Numbered from the stretch's first letter, positions 1 through 10,096 are shown. The stretch: 53,253 nucleotides of DNA from Candidatus Endomicrobium labiotermitis (GCA_009778965.1 WRFE01000005.1:1-53253), one strand, 5' to 3'. The notes: generated by a model not told the origin, from the sequence alone. Translations and numbers: made by a program.

Positions 1-13
1 AAGCTTTTACCTA

Positions 14-83
14 TTGGCGTTGGAGAACCTGATGACGGCGGGCTTTTAGCCCTATTCTGCGTCGTTCTTCCAACGCCCTTATA
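14..83. repeat. imperfect inverted-repeat element GGCGTTGGA...TCCAACGCC
   Basis: Outer arms GGCGTTGGAGAAC / GTTCTTCCAACGCC in an intergenic region. Confidence 0.5.
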
Positions 84-111
84 CGCTTAATTATATATTC
101 TTTTTAAGGAA

Positions 112-178
112 CAATTCTGCGCGTAGTCGCAGAATCTATAAATATTCATAGACCCTGCGACTACGCGCAGGGTGACAA
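112..178. repeat. dispersed palindromic repeat (CTGCGACTACGCGCAGGGTGACAAC family)
   Basis: Nested inverted repeats; related copies at 1612-1686 and, inverted, at 43352-43392. Confidence 0.75.
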
Positions 179-185
179 CTTGAGA

Positions 186-926
186 CTAATTGTTATCTGC
201 CGTTTTCCAAACGCTGTATGCGGACGCTATTTCTTTTTTGTCGGTTTCTCTTACAAGTATATGCCAAAAACCGGAGTCTGTTTTGTAAGTATTAACTTTA
301 ATTTTTTCGCCGGGTTTAACTTCATTTTTAAAATTAATTGTTATATCGGTAAGTCTTGCGGTTTTGCGAATGTCTTCAGGCACTCCTTCAACTGCCCATG
401 CCGTGAAATGAACATTGTTTACATGGTCGTTTAGGTCGGTGTCTTCAATTCTTGCAATGACTTCGTGCTCTTTTACCGGTGTTTGCCCTTCAAAAGACGG
501 CTGCGATACTTCGATATCTTCCATTGCTGTTTCAACATTATCATACGGCAGCAGCAAACTTGCCGGAGTTCTTGTTAGTCTGCGTTTTTCCTGATCAAAA
601 ACAAGCCACCAGCTTACGGCTTTTGCCGCTTCTTTGCCGTTTTCGTCAAAAAAAACAAAATCTCTGCGGCTTTTTAATTTATCGCTTAAAACGTGCCATG
701 TATTTAATTTTATATTGTCCATTGCTTTAATGTCACACAAAATTTTAAAACTCATTTTCATCAAAATCCATGCTATTTTGCTTTTTGAAAGATCTTCCCA
801 GCCCAAATTGAAGCTTTGCGCATCAATACCGGCAGCCTGCTGCCCATAATTTTGCAGGACCCATACAGGAACGAAGTTTTCAGGGGTAACTTCACTGTAT
901 CTTACTTTAAAATTTTCAGTTATCAT
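186..926 (-). CDS. acyl-ACP thioesterase-like (hotdog fold)
   Basis: ORF 246 aa; features such as 'RSRRDFVFFD'-type and 'DLNDHVNNVHFTAWAVEGVPED' segments typical of acyl-ACP thioesterases. Confidence 0.75.
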   Translation of the reverse strand: MITENFKVRYSEVTPENFVPVWVLQNYGQQAAGIDAQSFNLGWEDLSKSKIAWILMKMSFKILCDIKAMDNIKLNTWHVLSDKLKSRRDFVFFDENGKEAAKAVSWWLVFDQEKRRLTRTPASLLLPYDNVETAMEDIEVSQPSFEGQTPVKEHEVIARIEDTDLNDHVNNVHFTAWAVEGVPEDIRKTARLTDITINFKNEVKPGEKIKVNTYKTDSGFWHILVRETDKKEIASAYSVWKTADNN

Positions 927-1024
927 GTTTTTTCTCCATAAAATTATTTTTGGTATTATAACAAATTTTAACAGCGGACATTTGTTTTTGCTTTTGTCTT
1001 CCGTATTTAATAAAATATAGTATT

Positions 1025-1609
1025 ATGAAAAAAACAGGCAGACAGGGTAATATTATAGTTGTTTCCGCTCCTTCCGGGGCAGGGAAAACAAGCGTGTGCA
1101 ATGCGATAATAGAAAACGATAAAAATACCATATACTCCATTTCATATACAACCAGAAAGCCCAGAGAAGGCGAACGGAACGGTTCGGAGTACTTTTTTGC
1201 TGATGAAAAGAAGTTTAAAAAAATGATAAAAAGCGGTGAATTTGTTGAATGGGCTAAAGTTCACGGAAATTATTACGGTACGCCAAAATCTTTTTTAAAT
1301 AAAACCCTTAAAAAAGGCTTAAATGTATTGCTTGATATTGATGTTCAGGGCGGACTTAAGATAAAAAAACAATATCCGCAGGCTTGTATGATTTTTATAA
1401 TGCCGCCCGATTTAAAAACTTTGGAAAAACGCCTTACTTCAAGAAATAAAGACAGCAAAGAAACTATTAAAATACGCCTTGAAAACGCTAAAAAAGAGCT
1501 TAAATCGCTGCCTAAGTATGAGTATTTGGTAATAAATGATACTTTAGACAAAGCAATCGCTGCAGCGCAGACCATAATAAAGTCGTTAGATTATAAGATT
1601 AAAAAATAA
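1025..1609 (+). CDS. gmk: guanylate kinase
   Basis: P-loop 'VVSAPSGAGKTSVC', 'SYTTRKPREGERNGSEYFF', 'DIDVQGGLKIKK'. Confidence 0.95.
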   Translation: MKKTGRQGNIIVVSAPSGAGKTSVCNAIIENDKNTIYSISYTTRKPREGERNGSEYFFADEKKFKKMIKSGEFVEWAKVHGNYYGTPKSFLNKTLKKGLNVLLDIDVQGGLKIKKQYPQACMIFIMPPDLKTLEKRLTSRNKDSKETIKIRLENAKKELKSLPKYEYLVINDTLDKAIAAAQTIIKSLDYKIKK

Positions 1610-1611
1610 TA

Positions 1612-1686
1612 TGTCATTCTGCGGAGGCTCTGCCTCTCGCAGAATCTATAAATTTATAGACCCTGTGACTATGCGCAGAGTGACAA
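1612..1686. repeat. dispersed palindromic repeat
   Basis: GTCATTCTGCGGAGG...GCAGAATCTATAAATTTATAGACCCTG...GTGACAAA; related to 112-178. Confidence 0.7.
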
Positions 1687-1701
1687 ACATAGGAGAAAGA
1701 A

Positions 1702-1968
1702 ATGGCATTAACAGACGCTCAGTTGTCGGAAGCAGTATCGGTATCAAAATTAGGTAAATATGATTTGGTAAAACTCGCGTTGGACTGGATAGAAGTAAAA
1801 AGACATGAAGAAGATTATAGAAGACTTACGCAGGCCGAACTTATAAAAAAATCTTTGGATGATGTTGTTACCGGGGAAGCGACAGCTGAAAAAATTGAAG
1901 AACTGCGCAAAAAAATAAAAGCAAGAGAAAATAAAGCCGAAGCTGAAGAGGCAAAAGCGAAGAAATAA
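1702..1968 (+). CDS. rpoZ: RNA polymerase omega subunit-like
   Basis: Small protein between gmk and coaC (a common rpoZ position) with 'KYDLVKLALDWIEVKRHEED...' followed by a charged tail. Confidence 0.6.
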   Translation: MALTDAQLSEAVSVSKLGKYDLVKLALDWIEVKRHEEDYRRLTQAELIKKSLDDVVTGEATAEKIEELRKKIKARENKAEAEEAKAKK

Positions 1969-2516
1969 TGAAAAGCTTAAAAGGCAAAAACATTGTTTTA
2001 GGCGTTTGCGGAGGCATTGCCGCGTATAAAAGCTGCGACATAATAAGAGCGCTTGTGAAACTTGACGCTAACGTCGAGTGCGTTCTTACAAAAAACGGCG
2101 CGGAGTTTATAACTGCGCTTACTTTGCAAACTTTGTCTAAAAATAAGGTTCATACGAAAATGTTCGGCGAAGCTGAAAATTGGGAAATAGACCATATATC
2201 GCTTGCGAAAAAAGCGGACATTATAGCGGTTGTTCCCGCTACGGCTGATATTATTTCAAGGCTGGCGGCAGGCAGAGCCGACGATTTGCTTACTTGTTCC
2301 GTGCTTGCTTCAAAAGCAAAAATAATGATTTGTCCGTCAATGAACAGCAATATGTTAAGCCATAAAGCTACTCAAAATAATATAAACGTTTTAAAAGGTT
2401 ACGGATATAAATTTGTTAATCCGGAATCCGGCGAACTTGCCTGCGGCGATGTCGGCGACGGCAGGCTTGCGAGCGTTGAAACGATAGTTGCGGAAATAGT
2501 AAAGGAATTATTTTAA
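1968..2516 (+). CDS. coaC: phosphopantothenoylcysteine decarboxylase (flavoprotein)
   Basis: 'KNIVLGVCGGIAAYKSCDIIRAL', 'PATADIISRLAAGRADDLL', 'PSMNSNML'. Confidence 0.9.
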   Translation: MKSLKGKNIVLGVCGGIAAYKSCDIIRALVKLDANVECVLTKNGAEFITALTLQTLSKNKVHTKMFGEAENWEIDHISLAKKADIIAVVPATADIISRLAAGRADDLLTCSVLASKAKIMICPSMNSNMLSHKATQNNINVLKGYGYKFVNPESGELACGDVGDGRLASVETIVAEIVKELF

Positions 2517-2519
2517 AAT

Positions 2520-3218
2520 ATGCCTTTAACTTTTTTGATAACTTCAGGACATACGAAAGAATACATTGATCCCGTGCGTTTTATATCTAACGATTCTTCG
2601 GGAAAAATGGGAGCGGAACTTGCCCGCCGCGCTTTAAAGAAAAATCATAAAGTCATTTTTATAACCGGCGGTTATGAAGTAAAACCTCCCGTGGAAGCAA
2701 AAATAATAAAAGTTACAAGCGCTTTGGATATGTTTAAAGCGGTTAAAGAAAATTTAGACAAAGCGGACATTGTTATAGGCGTCGCCGCAGTGGCGGATTT
2801 CAGGCCTGAAACTTACAAAAATCATAAAATAAAAAAGGAAGCAGCGCTTCCTGTTATAAAACTTATTAAAAATCCTGACATTATTGCCTATTGCGGTAAA
2901 AATAAGAAGAAGCAGGTTGTAGCAGGTTTTGCGCTTGAAACGCATGATTTAATCCCGAATGCCGTAAAAAAATTAAAAAATAAAAATCTGGATTTGGTAG
3001 TAGCAAACGGCAGGCAAAGTTTGGGCTCAAATAAAACGACGGTGCATTTAATTTCAGTTCCATCTGTCATTGCGAGGAATGGTAGCGACGCGGCAATCCA
3101 GGGTGGTTTTGCCGTCAACTCGTTAAATCAAGTTTCAAAAAATACAGCGGCGGGAAAAATTATCGATGAAACAATCAGAATATTTGGACATATTAAAACT
3201 GGCAAAAAGAACGCTTGA
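2520..3218 (+). CDS. coaB: phosphopantothenate-cysteine ligase
   Basis: 'TSGHTKEYIDPVRFISNDSSGKMGAELARRA', 'VVAGFALET', 'LDLVVANG'. Carries a repeat-derived insertion at about 3065-3120. Confidence 0.88.
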   Translation: MPLTFLITSGHTKEYIDPVRFISNDSSGKMGAELARRALKKNHKVIFITGGYEVKPPVEAKIIKVTSALDMFKAVKENLDKADIVIGVAAVADFRPETYKNHKIKKEAALPVIKLIKNPDIIAYCGKNKKKQVVAGFALETHDLIPNAVKKLKNKNLDLVVANGRQSLGSNKTTVHLISVPSVIARNGSDAAIQGGFAVNSLNQVSKNTAAGKIIDETIRIFGHIKTGKKNA

Positions 3219-3948
3219 AGAATATACAAATTGGGATGAGGACGAAATGCGCAAAATTTCTGTTTCCGAAACCGCGAAAAAAGAAGATATTGTAAAGCCC
3301 GCGATTATTTCAGAAAAACAAAAATCTCCTAAAGATGTTTTGCAGTCATTGAGGGAAAAAACTTCGAAATGCAGAAAATGCCCTTTAGGCGCAAGCCGCT
3401 TGAACTGTGTTTTTGGCGAAGGCGCACCTAACGCCGAACTTATGTTTGTCGGAGAAGGTCCCGGTTTTGATGAAGACCACGAAGGGCGGCCGTTTATAGG
3501 CAGGGCAGGGCAGCAGCTGACTAAAATTATAGACGCTATGAGCGATGAGTACGCGAAAATCGGCGGGACGTCATTTAAGCGCGAAGACGTTTATATAGCA
3601 AATATCGTCAAATGCCACCCTATGAAAGATCCGTCAAATCCTGAACAGCGTAAAAACGACAGAAAGCCGACTCCCGAGGAAATGGAAGCCTGTAAACCTT
3701 ATCTTGATAAGCAAATTGAAATTGTACAGCCTAAGATAATTGTAACTTTGGGCGATTCGTCAACAAAAGGACTTTTGAAAACAGAAGAATCCATAAGTTT
3801 AGTAAGAGGAAAATTCAGAGAATATAACGGTATAAAGGTTATGCCTACGTATCATCCTGCAGCACTTTTGCATAATCCCGGTTTAAAAAAAGACGTATGG
3901 GATGATATGAAAAAAGTTTTGAATTATATGAAAACAGGCGTAATATGA
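3166..3948 (+). CDS. uracil-DNA glycosylase, family 4-like
   Basis: 'CRKCPLGASRLNCVFGEGAPNAELMFVGEGPGFDEDHEGRPFIGRAGQQL', 'YIANIVKCHP', 'MPTYHPAALL'. The precise start is uncertain because it overlaps the coaB 3' end. Confidence 0.88.
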   Translation: MKQSEYLDILKLAKRTLEEYTNWDEDEMRKISVSETAKKEDIVKPAIISEKQKSPKDVLQSLREKTSKCRKCPLGASRLNCVFGEGAPNAELMFVGEGPGFDEDHEGRPFIGRAGQQLTKIIDAMSDEYAKIGGTSFKREDVYIANIVKCHPMKDPSNPEQRKNDRKPTPEEMEACKPYLDKQIEIVQPKIIVTLGDSSTKGLLKTEESISLVRGKFREYNGIKVMPTYHPAALLHNPGLKKDVWDDMKKVLNYMKTGVI

Positions 3949-5957
3949 AAGTCTTAGAGGTTGCTGTTCCCGTTCCGCTAAATAAAATATTTTCTTACCT
4001 GCCTCCCGAAAACTCCGGCGCTGAAGATATTGTCGGAAAAAGAGTAAAAGTCCAGTTCGGACAACGTGCTTTAACTGCCTATGCCTTATCTGTTACTGAA
4101 AGTAATGACGAATCTTTTAAATTAAAAAGTATAAATGATGTTATAGATTCTCAGCCCGTAATAAATCAGGAATCTTTGATTCTCGCGAAATATATATCTG
4201 AAAATTATGTATGTTCTTTTGGAGAAGCTCTTTCCGCAGTAATACCTCCTTCAATGAAACAGCCGAAAAGACAGAACAAAAAATTACGAATTACGAATTA
4301 CGAATTACAGAACGAAAATAAGCTGCCTGTTCATAATGAGCGTTTGATATTAAACGCTCGCCAGCAATATGCCGTAAATTCAATAAACCAATCCATAGAA
4401 AATAATATTCCGAAAACATTTCTTATTCACGGCGTTACAGCTTCGGGAAAAACAGAAGTTTATTTAAATTGCATAGAAAAAGCTATAAGCCTTAATAAAA
4501 GCGCGATTTTTCTTATACCTGAAATTTCTTTAACAGCACAGTTTGTGGAGATAGTCGTAAAAAGGTTCGGAGAAGAAAATGTCGGTCTTTGGCACAGCGG
4601 AATAAGCGATATAGAAAAATACAAACTTTTTTTAAAAGCGAAAAGCGGTGAAATAAAAGTTATGCTTGGCGCGCGTTCCGCGATTTTTGCTCCTTTTGAA
4701 AATTTAGGCGTAATAATTATAGATGAAGAGCACGAACACACATATAAGCAGGAACAAAAGCCGTCTTATGACGCAAGAGAAATAGCCTGGCAGAGAGCTT
4801 TATATCATAAAGCGGCGGTTATTATGGGTTCTGCTACCCCGTCTTTGGAAAGTTTTAAAAATGCTTTGGAAAACAATGCGGAACTTATAGAACTTCCGGA
4901 AAGAATTGACGGGAAAAGTTTTCCCGAATTTAAAGTTTTATCTTTAAAAAATAAAATTTTCGGCAGAAGCCTTTTTTTGCCTGAAACAATAGACGCGATT
5001 TCACAAACTCTCGCGAAAAAAGAACAGATAATAATTTTTCTAAACCGCAGGGGGTATTCTCCGTCTATAATGTGCCGTAAATGCGGAAATGTCTATCAAT
5101 GTCCAAATTGTTCTATTTCTATGGTATATCACAGAAATCCCGATATCGTAAAATGCCATTATTGCGGGCACGGCAAAAAGCTGCCTGTGACGTGTTCTAC
5201 TTGCGGAACGAAAGAAATAGCTGTTTTCGGATCGGGAACGCAAAGAGCGGAAGGCGAAATTAAAGGAATGTTTCCGAAAGCAAATCTTTTCAGGCTTGAC
5301 GGCGACACAGCGTCTTTTGCTGAAAATTATAAAAAAGCTTATGACGGAATAAAAAGCGGCGAATATGATATTTTGCTCGGTACGCAAATGATTGCCAAAG
5401 GGTTTGATTTTCCTAAAGTTACTCTTGTATGCGTTATTGACGCAGACACATCTTTATATTTGCCTGATTTTAAATCAGCGGAAAGAACTTTTCAGCTTAT
5501 TACCCAGGTTGCAGGACGCTGCGGCAGAGGCGAAATTTGCGGAAATGTGATTATTCAGACTTCTCATCCGGAACATTACGCCATTATGCACGCGCAAAAA
5601 TACGATTATATGTCTTTTTATAAAGAAGAAGCAGGTTTGAGAAAGCAATTGATGTATCCTCCGTATTGCGATATTGCTAAAATTGCCGTAAGAAACAAAA
5701 ATGAAGAAAAAGCGTCGCAGGATTCCGAGAAATTATTTACTTATCTTGACGGAATTATTAAAAGCTATGAACTGCCGCTTAAGCTTATGGGGCCGGCGTC
5801 CGCTTACATATCAAAAATGCATAATACTTACAGAAAACATATAATAATAAAAGGCGTCAGGGAAAATATTGTGAAATTGTCAGGCTTTGTCAGTGCGTAT
5901 AAATCTTCCGCCGGCACGCAGATAAGTATAGAAATAATGCCCGCGGATTTGATATAA
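3945..5957 (+). CDS. priA: primosomal protein N' (replication restart helicase)
   Basis: 'LIHGVTASGKTEVYLNCI', 'DEEHEHTYKQEQKPSYDAREIAWQRA', zinc-binding CxxC motifs, 'GTQMIAKGFDFPKVTLVCVIDADTSLYLPDFKSAERTFQL'. Confidence 0.96.
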   Translation: MKVLEVAVPVPLNKIFSYLPPENSGAEDIVGKRVKVQFGQRALTAYALSVTESNDESFKLKSINDVIDSQPVINQESLILAKYISENYVCSFGEALSAVIPPSMKQPKRQNKKLRITNYELQNENKLPVHNERLILNARQQYAVNSINQSIENNIPKTFLIHGVTASGKTEVYLNCIEKAISLNKSAIFLIPEISLTAQFVEIVVKRFGEENVGLWHSGISDIEKYKLFLKAKSGEIKVMLGARSAIFAPFENLGVIIIDEEHEHTYKQEQKPSYDAREIAWQRALYHKAAVIMGSATPSLESFKNALENNAELIELPERIDGKSFPEFKVLSLKNKIFGRSLFLPETIDAISQTLAKKEQIIIFLNRRGYSPSIMCRKCGNVYQCPNCSISMVYHRNPDIVKCHYCGHGKKLPVTCSTCGTKEIAVFGSGTQRAEGEIKGMFPKANLFRLDGDTASFAENYKKAYDGIKSGEYDILLGTQMIAKGFDFPKVTLVCVIDADTSLYLPDFKSAERTFQLITQVAGRCGRGEICGNVIIQTSHPEHYAIMHAQKYDYMSFYKEEAGLRKQLMYPPYCDIAKIAVRNKNEEKASQDSEKLFTYLDGIIKSYELPLKLMGPASAYISKMHNTYRKHIIIKGVRENIVKLSGFVSAYKSSAGTQISIEIMPADLI

Positions 5958-5974
5958 CATTAAATAATAAGTCT

Positions 5975-6064
5975 GTCATTGCGATGACCGAAGGGAAGAA
6001 GCAATCCAAGTTGGCGGTAAAATGGATTGCCGCGTCAATGCTTCGCATTTCCTCGCAATGACAA
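5975..6064. repeat. dispersed palindromic repeat (GTCATTGCGA...TCGCAATGAC family)
   Basis: Terminal arms TGTCATTGCGA / TCGCAATGACA with internal GGATTGCCGCG; related to the coaB insertion and 42676-42745. Confidence 0.8.
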
Positions 6065-6074
6065 AAAGGTTAAA

Positions 6075-7598
6075 ATGAAACTTAAAGATATATTACCATT
6101 AGACAACGAAGTCGTTTACGGCAACGATGAAATCGAAATTGCGCAAATAGCCTACGATTCAAGAAAAATCGGCAAAGACTATTTGTTTTTCGCGCTTCCC
6201 GGACATACTGTTGACGGCAAAAAATATATTTCGGACGCGGTAAAAAACGGAGCGATTGCGGTAGTTTCGGACACTTTTGATGCAAAAATTCCTGTAACCC
6301 AGATTGTTGTCAAAGATATTTTTCATTATATGTCTTTGTTTTCTGCGAAGTTTTATAATTATCCCGACAGAGAATTGAAAATTATCGGTATTACCGGCAC
6401 AAACGGTAAAACTACCATAACTTATATGATTGAAAGCATACTTGCGCGAATGAATGAGCCTTGCGGAGTTATAGGCACGGTAAGCTACAGATATGCCGGA
6501 AAAACTATTGAAGCTGAAAATACTACGCCGCAGTCTTTGGATTTGTATAAAATGATGAGAGAGATGCGTGATGGGGGAGTTAAGTATCTTGCCATGGAAG
6601 TTTCATCGCACGCGTTGAGTATTGGCAGGGTTTTCGGAATAGAATTTGATATTGCTGCGTTTACGAATCTTACAAGAGACCATTTGGATTTTCATAAAGA
6701 TTTTGAAAGCTATTTTGAAGCAAAATCAATGCTTTTTAAGGGTTTGAAAAAGGCGTCAAAAAGGTTTGAAAAGTTTGCTATAATTAACGCTGATGATGCT
6801 TACGGCTTGAAATTATCAAAAATTCCTCTTGAAGCCGAAATAAAATTGTATTCTGTAAAAAAAGAGTCGGATTTTAAAGCCGAAAATGTTTCCATAGAAA
6901 GCGGCGGGACAAATTTTGACGTTGTATATAAAAACCAAAAAGAAAAAGTAAGCATAAAGCATATAGGGCTTCACAACGTTTATAACGCGCTTACGGCTTT
7001 GGGCTGCGTTATTTGTCTGGGAAAAGATTTTAAAGACGCGGTTGAAGGATTGAATGCTTCTTCGCAGGCTCCCGGCAGACTTGAAAGAGTTGATTCTAAA
7101 AATTCGGAATTTGAAGTAATAGTCGATTATGCTCACACTGATGACGCTTTGAAAAATGTTCTTTCGGCTTTAAAGGATTTACCGCATAATAGGCTTATAA
7201 CTGTTTTTGGGTGCGGCGGAGACAGGGACCGTACAAAAAGACCTTTGATGGGTAAAACTGCTGCGGAAATGAGCGATTTTGTTTTTATAACTTCCGATAA
7301 TCCGCGAACGGAAGACCCGAAACAGATAATTTTAGACATAGAAGTCGGCATTAAAAGAGCGGAAAAAAGAAATTATAAAGTGGCGGAAGACCGTGATAAC
7401 GCGATAAAAGAAGCCGTGATGATGGCAGAGAAAGGCGATATAATTTTACTTGCCGGAAAAGGTCACGAAACTTACCAGATTATAGGTCATGAGAAATACC
7501 ATTTTAACGATATTGAAGTCGCTCAAAAATATATTTCTTTAAAAGAAAAGCAAAGAGATTGTCCCAAGCAGATTGAACAAAAGGAGTTTGATTTCTGA
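6075..7598 (+). CDS. murE: UDP-N-acetylmuramyl-tripeptide synthetase
   Basis: 'GITGTNGKTTITYMIESIL', 'VDYAHTDDALKNVLSAL', 'TSDNPRTEDP'. Start moved from 6027 to 6075 because the extra N-terminus is read from the upstream repeat. Confidence 0.95.
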   Translation: MKLKDILPLDNEVVYGNDEIEIAQIAYDSRKIGKDYLFFALPGHTVDGKKYISDAVKNGAIAVVSDTFDAKIPVTQIVVKDIFHYMSLFSAKFYNYPDRELKIIGITGTNGKTTITYMIESILARMNEPCGVIGTVSYRYAGKTIEAENTTPQSLDLYKMMREMRDGGVKYLAMEVSSHALSIGRVFGIEFDIAAFTNLTRDHLDFHKDFESYFEAKSMLFKGLKKASKRFEKFAIINADDAYGLKLSKIPLEAEIKLYSVKKESDFKAENVSIESGGTNFDVVYKNQKEKVSIKHIGLHNVYNALTALGCVICLGKDFKDAVEGLNASSQAPGRLERVDSKNSEFEVIVDYAHTDDALKNVLSALKDLPHNRLITVFGCGGDRDRTKRPLMGKTAAEMSDFVFITSDNPRTEDPKQIILDIEVGIKRAEKRNYKVAEDRDNAIKEAVMMAEKGDIILLAGKGHETYQIIGHEKYHFNDIEVAQKYISLKEKQRDCPKQIEQKEFDF

Positions 7599-8998
7599 TG
7601 GAAGCGGTATATCTTAAAGATTTGATCAAGATAGTTAAAGGGAAATTCCTTATAGGCGATCCTAACCTTTTGGTTAAAAACATTACTATCGATTCCAGAA
7701 CTGTCAGAAAAGGACAGGTTTTTTTTGCCATAAAAGGCAGAAATTATGACGGTCACGATTTTATAAAAGAAGCTATTGAGCGCGGCGCCGACGCTATAAT
7801 TTATTCCAGGGAAGAAGTTGATTTTGCAAAGCCTTTTCCGAATTTTTCCTCCATAATTAAAGTCGAAGATACTCTTGTCGCTCTCGGGGAATTCGCAAAA
7901 GCTTACAGAGAAAGATTTAAAGATTTAAAAGTTATCGGCATTACCGGTTCAAACGGAAAAACTACCACTAAAGAAATGCTTGCCTCGATTTTAAGAACCA
8001 AAAACAAAACAGTTTCCAATAAAGGAAATTTTAATAACAGAATAGGTCTTCCTCTTTCGCTTTTTGAGCTTGACTCTGAAACAAAATACGGCGTTTTTGA
8101 AGCAGGGACTTCGCTTTTCGGAGAAATAAAAATTTTGGCCGATATTTTACAGCCCGATGTTGCGATAGTAACAAATATAGGTTTTTCTCATCTTGAAACT
8201 TTCGGGTCTCCGCAAGGGGTGTTCAGAGAAAAGCGCGACTTGTTTGACAGCGTGTCCGAAGACGGTTTTGTAGTCATAAACAATGACGATGAAATATTAA
8301 AAAAAATTCCGCATAAAATGTATCCGAATGTTATGACTTTCGCGCTTTACGGCGGAGCAGACGTTTATGCCAACAATGTAACTCTCTGGTCGGATAAACC
8401 CAGATTTACGCTTAACTACGGAACCGCATCCGTTGAAATTATGCTGCCTGTAAAAGGGAAGTTTAACATATTAAACGCTTTAGCCGCGTCCAGCGCTGCT
8501 TTGGGACTCGGTTATAATATGGACGACGTAAAAGCAGGAATAGAATCTTTTACTCCGCCTGCTATGAGAATGGAAACTTTTGCCACGCAATCCGGCATAA
8601 CTTTAATAAACGACGCTTACAACGCAAACCCGTCGTCGGTAAGAGAAGCAATTCAGGGCGTTTGCGACGCTTATATAGACAGCGATATAAATCTTGTTTT
8701 GGGAGATATGCTTGAGCTTGGTCCAAATTCCGACGAATATCATTTTGAACTCGGCAATTTTATAAATTCGCAGAGAATAAAGTCGGTATATCTTATGGGA
8801 GATATGACTGCCTATACAAAAGAAGCGATAAGCAAAACTCCGGTTTATCACGCCAAAGACGCGAATGCGTTATTCAAAATTCTTGAGCAGACTAATGCGG
8901 GCAAAAAATCAGTATTTTTATTTAAAGCTTCGCGCAGCATGAATTTAGACGAAGTCTGTAAAAACTTTTTTGTCCAGCTTGAGAAAAGGAAAAAATAA
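7598..8998 (+). CDS. murF: UDP-N-acetylmuramoyl-tripeptide-D-Ala-D-Ala ligase
   Basis: 'GITGSNGKTTTKEMLASIL', 'NKGNFNNRIGLPLSLF', 'LINDAYNANPSSVREAI'. Confidence 0.95.
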   Translation: MEAVYLKDLIKIVKGKFLIGDPNLLVKNITIDSRTVRKGQVFFAIKGRNYDGHDFIKEAIERGADAIIYSREEVDFAKPFPNFSSIIKVEDTLVALGEFAKAYRERFKDLKVIGITGSNGKTTTKEMLASILRTKNKTVSNKGNFNNRIGLPLSLFELDSETKYGVFEAGTSLFGEIKILADILQPDVAIVTNIGFSHLETFGSPQGVFREKRDLFDSVSEDGFVVINNDDEILKKIPHKMYPNVMTFALYGGADVYANNVTLWSDKPRFTLNYGTASVEIMLPVKGKFNILNALAASSAALGLGYNMDDVKAGIESFTPPAMRMETFATQSGITLINDAYNANPSSVREAIQGVCDAYIDSDINLVLGDMLELGPNSDEYHFELGNFINSQRIKSVYLMGDMTAYTKEAISKTPVYHAKDANALFKILEQTNAGKKSVFLFKASRSMNLDEVCKNFFVQLEKRKK

Positions 8999-10083
8999 TG
9001 TTATATCATCTGCTTTATCCGTTAAGCGAAATTTTTACGCCTCTTAATGTTTTTCAGTATATAACTTTCAGAGCGGGCGGCGCCGTGCTTACCAGCCTGC
9101 TTATATGCTTTCTTCTTGGTCCCAGGATAATAAGAAAACTTAAAGAATTAAAAATCGGACAGACTGTCAGAACGGACGGGCCTTCATCGCATCAATGCAA
9201 AACCGGCACGCCCACGATGGGCGGTTTGATTATAATGCTGTCGATAGTTGTTTCATGCCTGCTTTGGGCAAGGCTTGACAGCAGGTTTATTATATGGCTT
9301 TTAAGCGGTACTTTGTGGCTCGGATGTTTAGGCTTTTGGGATGATTATCTTAAACTTACAAAAAAGAATTCAAAAGGGCTTTCAGCCGGCGCGAAATTAT
9401 TCGGGCAGACTGTTTTTGCAGCGTCCCTTGCCGCTTATTTAAGCGTGTTTCCGTCAAATCCCGAGTTTGCGACTCTTGTAAATATTCCGTATTTAAAAGG
9501 TTTTTTTATAAATTTATCGTTTTTTTACATAGTGTTTACGATAATTGTGGTTGTCGGCAGTTCTAATGCAGTAAACTTAACGGACGGATTGGACGGGCTT
9601 GCCATAGGAAATATAGTTATAGCGGCTTTTTCTTTGGCTTTGTTTGCGTATTTTGCGGGACATTTCCAAATAGCGAATTATTTAAAGATTGTTCCGGTTC
9701 AGGGCTCCGGAGAAATAGCTGTTTTTCTGTTTGCTGTTGTAGGTTCGGGGTTAGGTTTTCTGTGGTATAACGCGCATCCGGCGGAAGTTTTTATGGGTGA
9801 TACAGGAAGCTTGTTTTTGGGCGGAGTTTTAGGTATGAGCGCGGTTTTTATAAAACAGGAACTGATACTTGTTATTTTGGGCGGAGTTTTTGTAGCCGAA
9901 GCAATGTCGGTGCTGCTTCAGGTTTCTTACTACAAAAAAACGAAAAAAAGAATATTTAAAATGGCGCCGCTTCACCACCATTACGAAATGCTCGGCATTT
10001 CAGAAACTAAAGTAACCATAAGATTTTGGATTATAGGCATAATTCTTGCGATACTGTCTTTCGCATCCCTCAAATTGAGGTGA
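8998..10083 (+). CDS. mraY: phospho-N-acetylmuramoyl-pentapeptide-transferase
   Basis: 'KTGTPTMGGLIIM', 'WDDYLKL', 'NLTDGLDGLA', 'FMGDTGSLFLGG', 'PLHHHYE'. Confidence 0.97.
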   Translation: MLYHLLYPLSEIFTPLNVFQYITFRAGGAVLTSLLICFLLGPRIIRKLKELKIGQTVRTDGPSSHQCKTGTPTMGGLIIMLSIVVSCLLWARLDSRFIIWLLSGTLWLGCLGFWDDYLKLTKKNSKGLSAGAKLFGQTVFAASLAAYLSVFPSNPEFATLVNIPYLKGFFINLSFFYIVFTIIVVVGSSNAVNLTDGLDGLAIGNIVIAAFSLALFAYFAGHFQIANYLKIVPVQGSGEIAVFLFAVVGSGLGFLWYNAHPAEVFMGDTGSLFLGGVLGMSAVFIKQELILVILGGVFVAEAMSVLLQVSYYKKTKKRIFKMAPLHHHYEMLGISETKVTIRFWIIGIILAILSFASLKLR

Positions 10084-10096
10084 TAAGTCCGTATTT

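Noticed and set aside
6027-6074. N-terminal extension of MurE
   Set aside because: Translated from the dispersed repeat; ATG at 6075 fits the MurE N-terminus.
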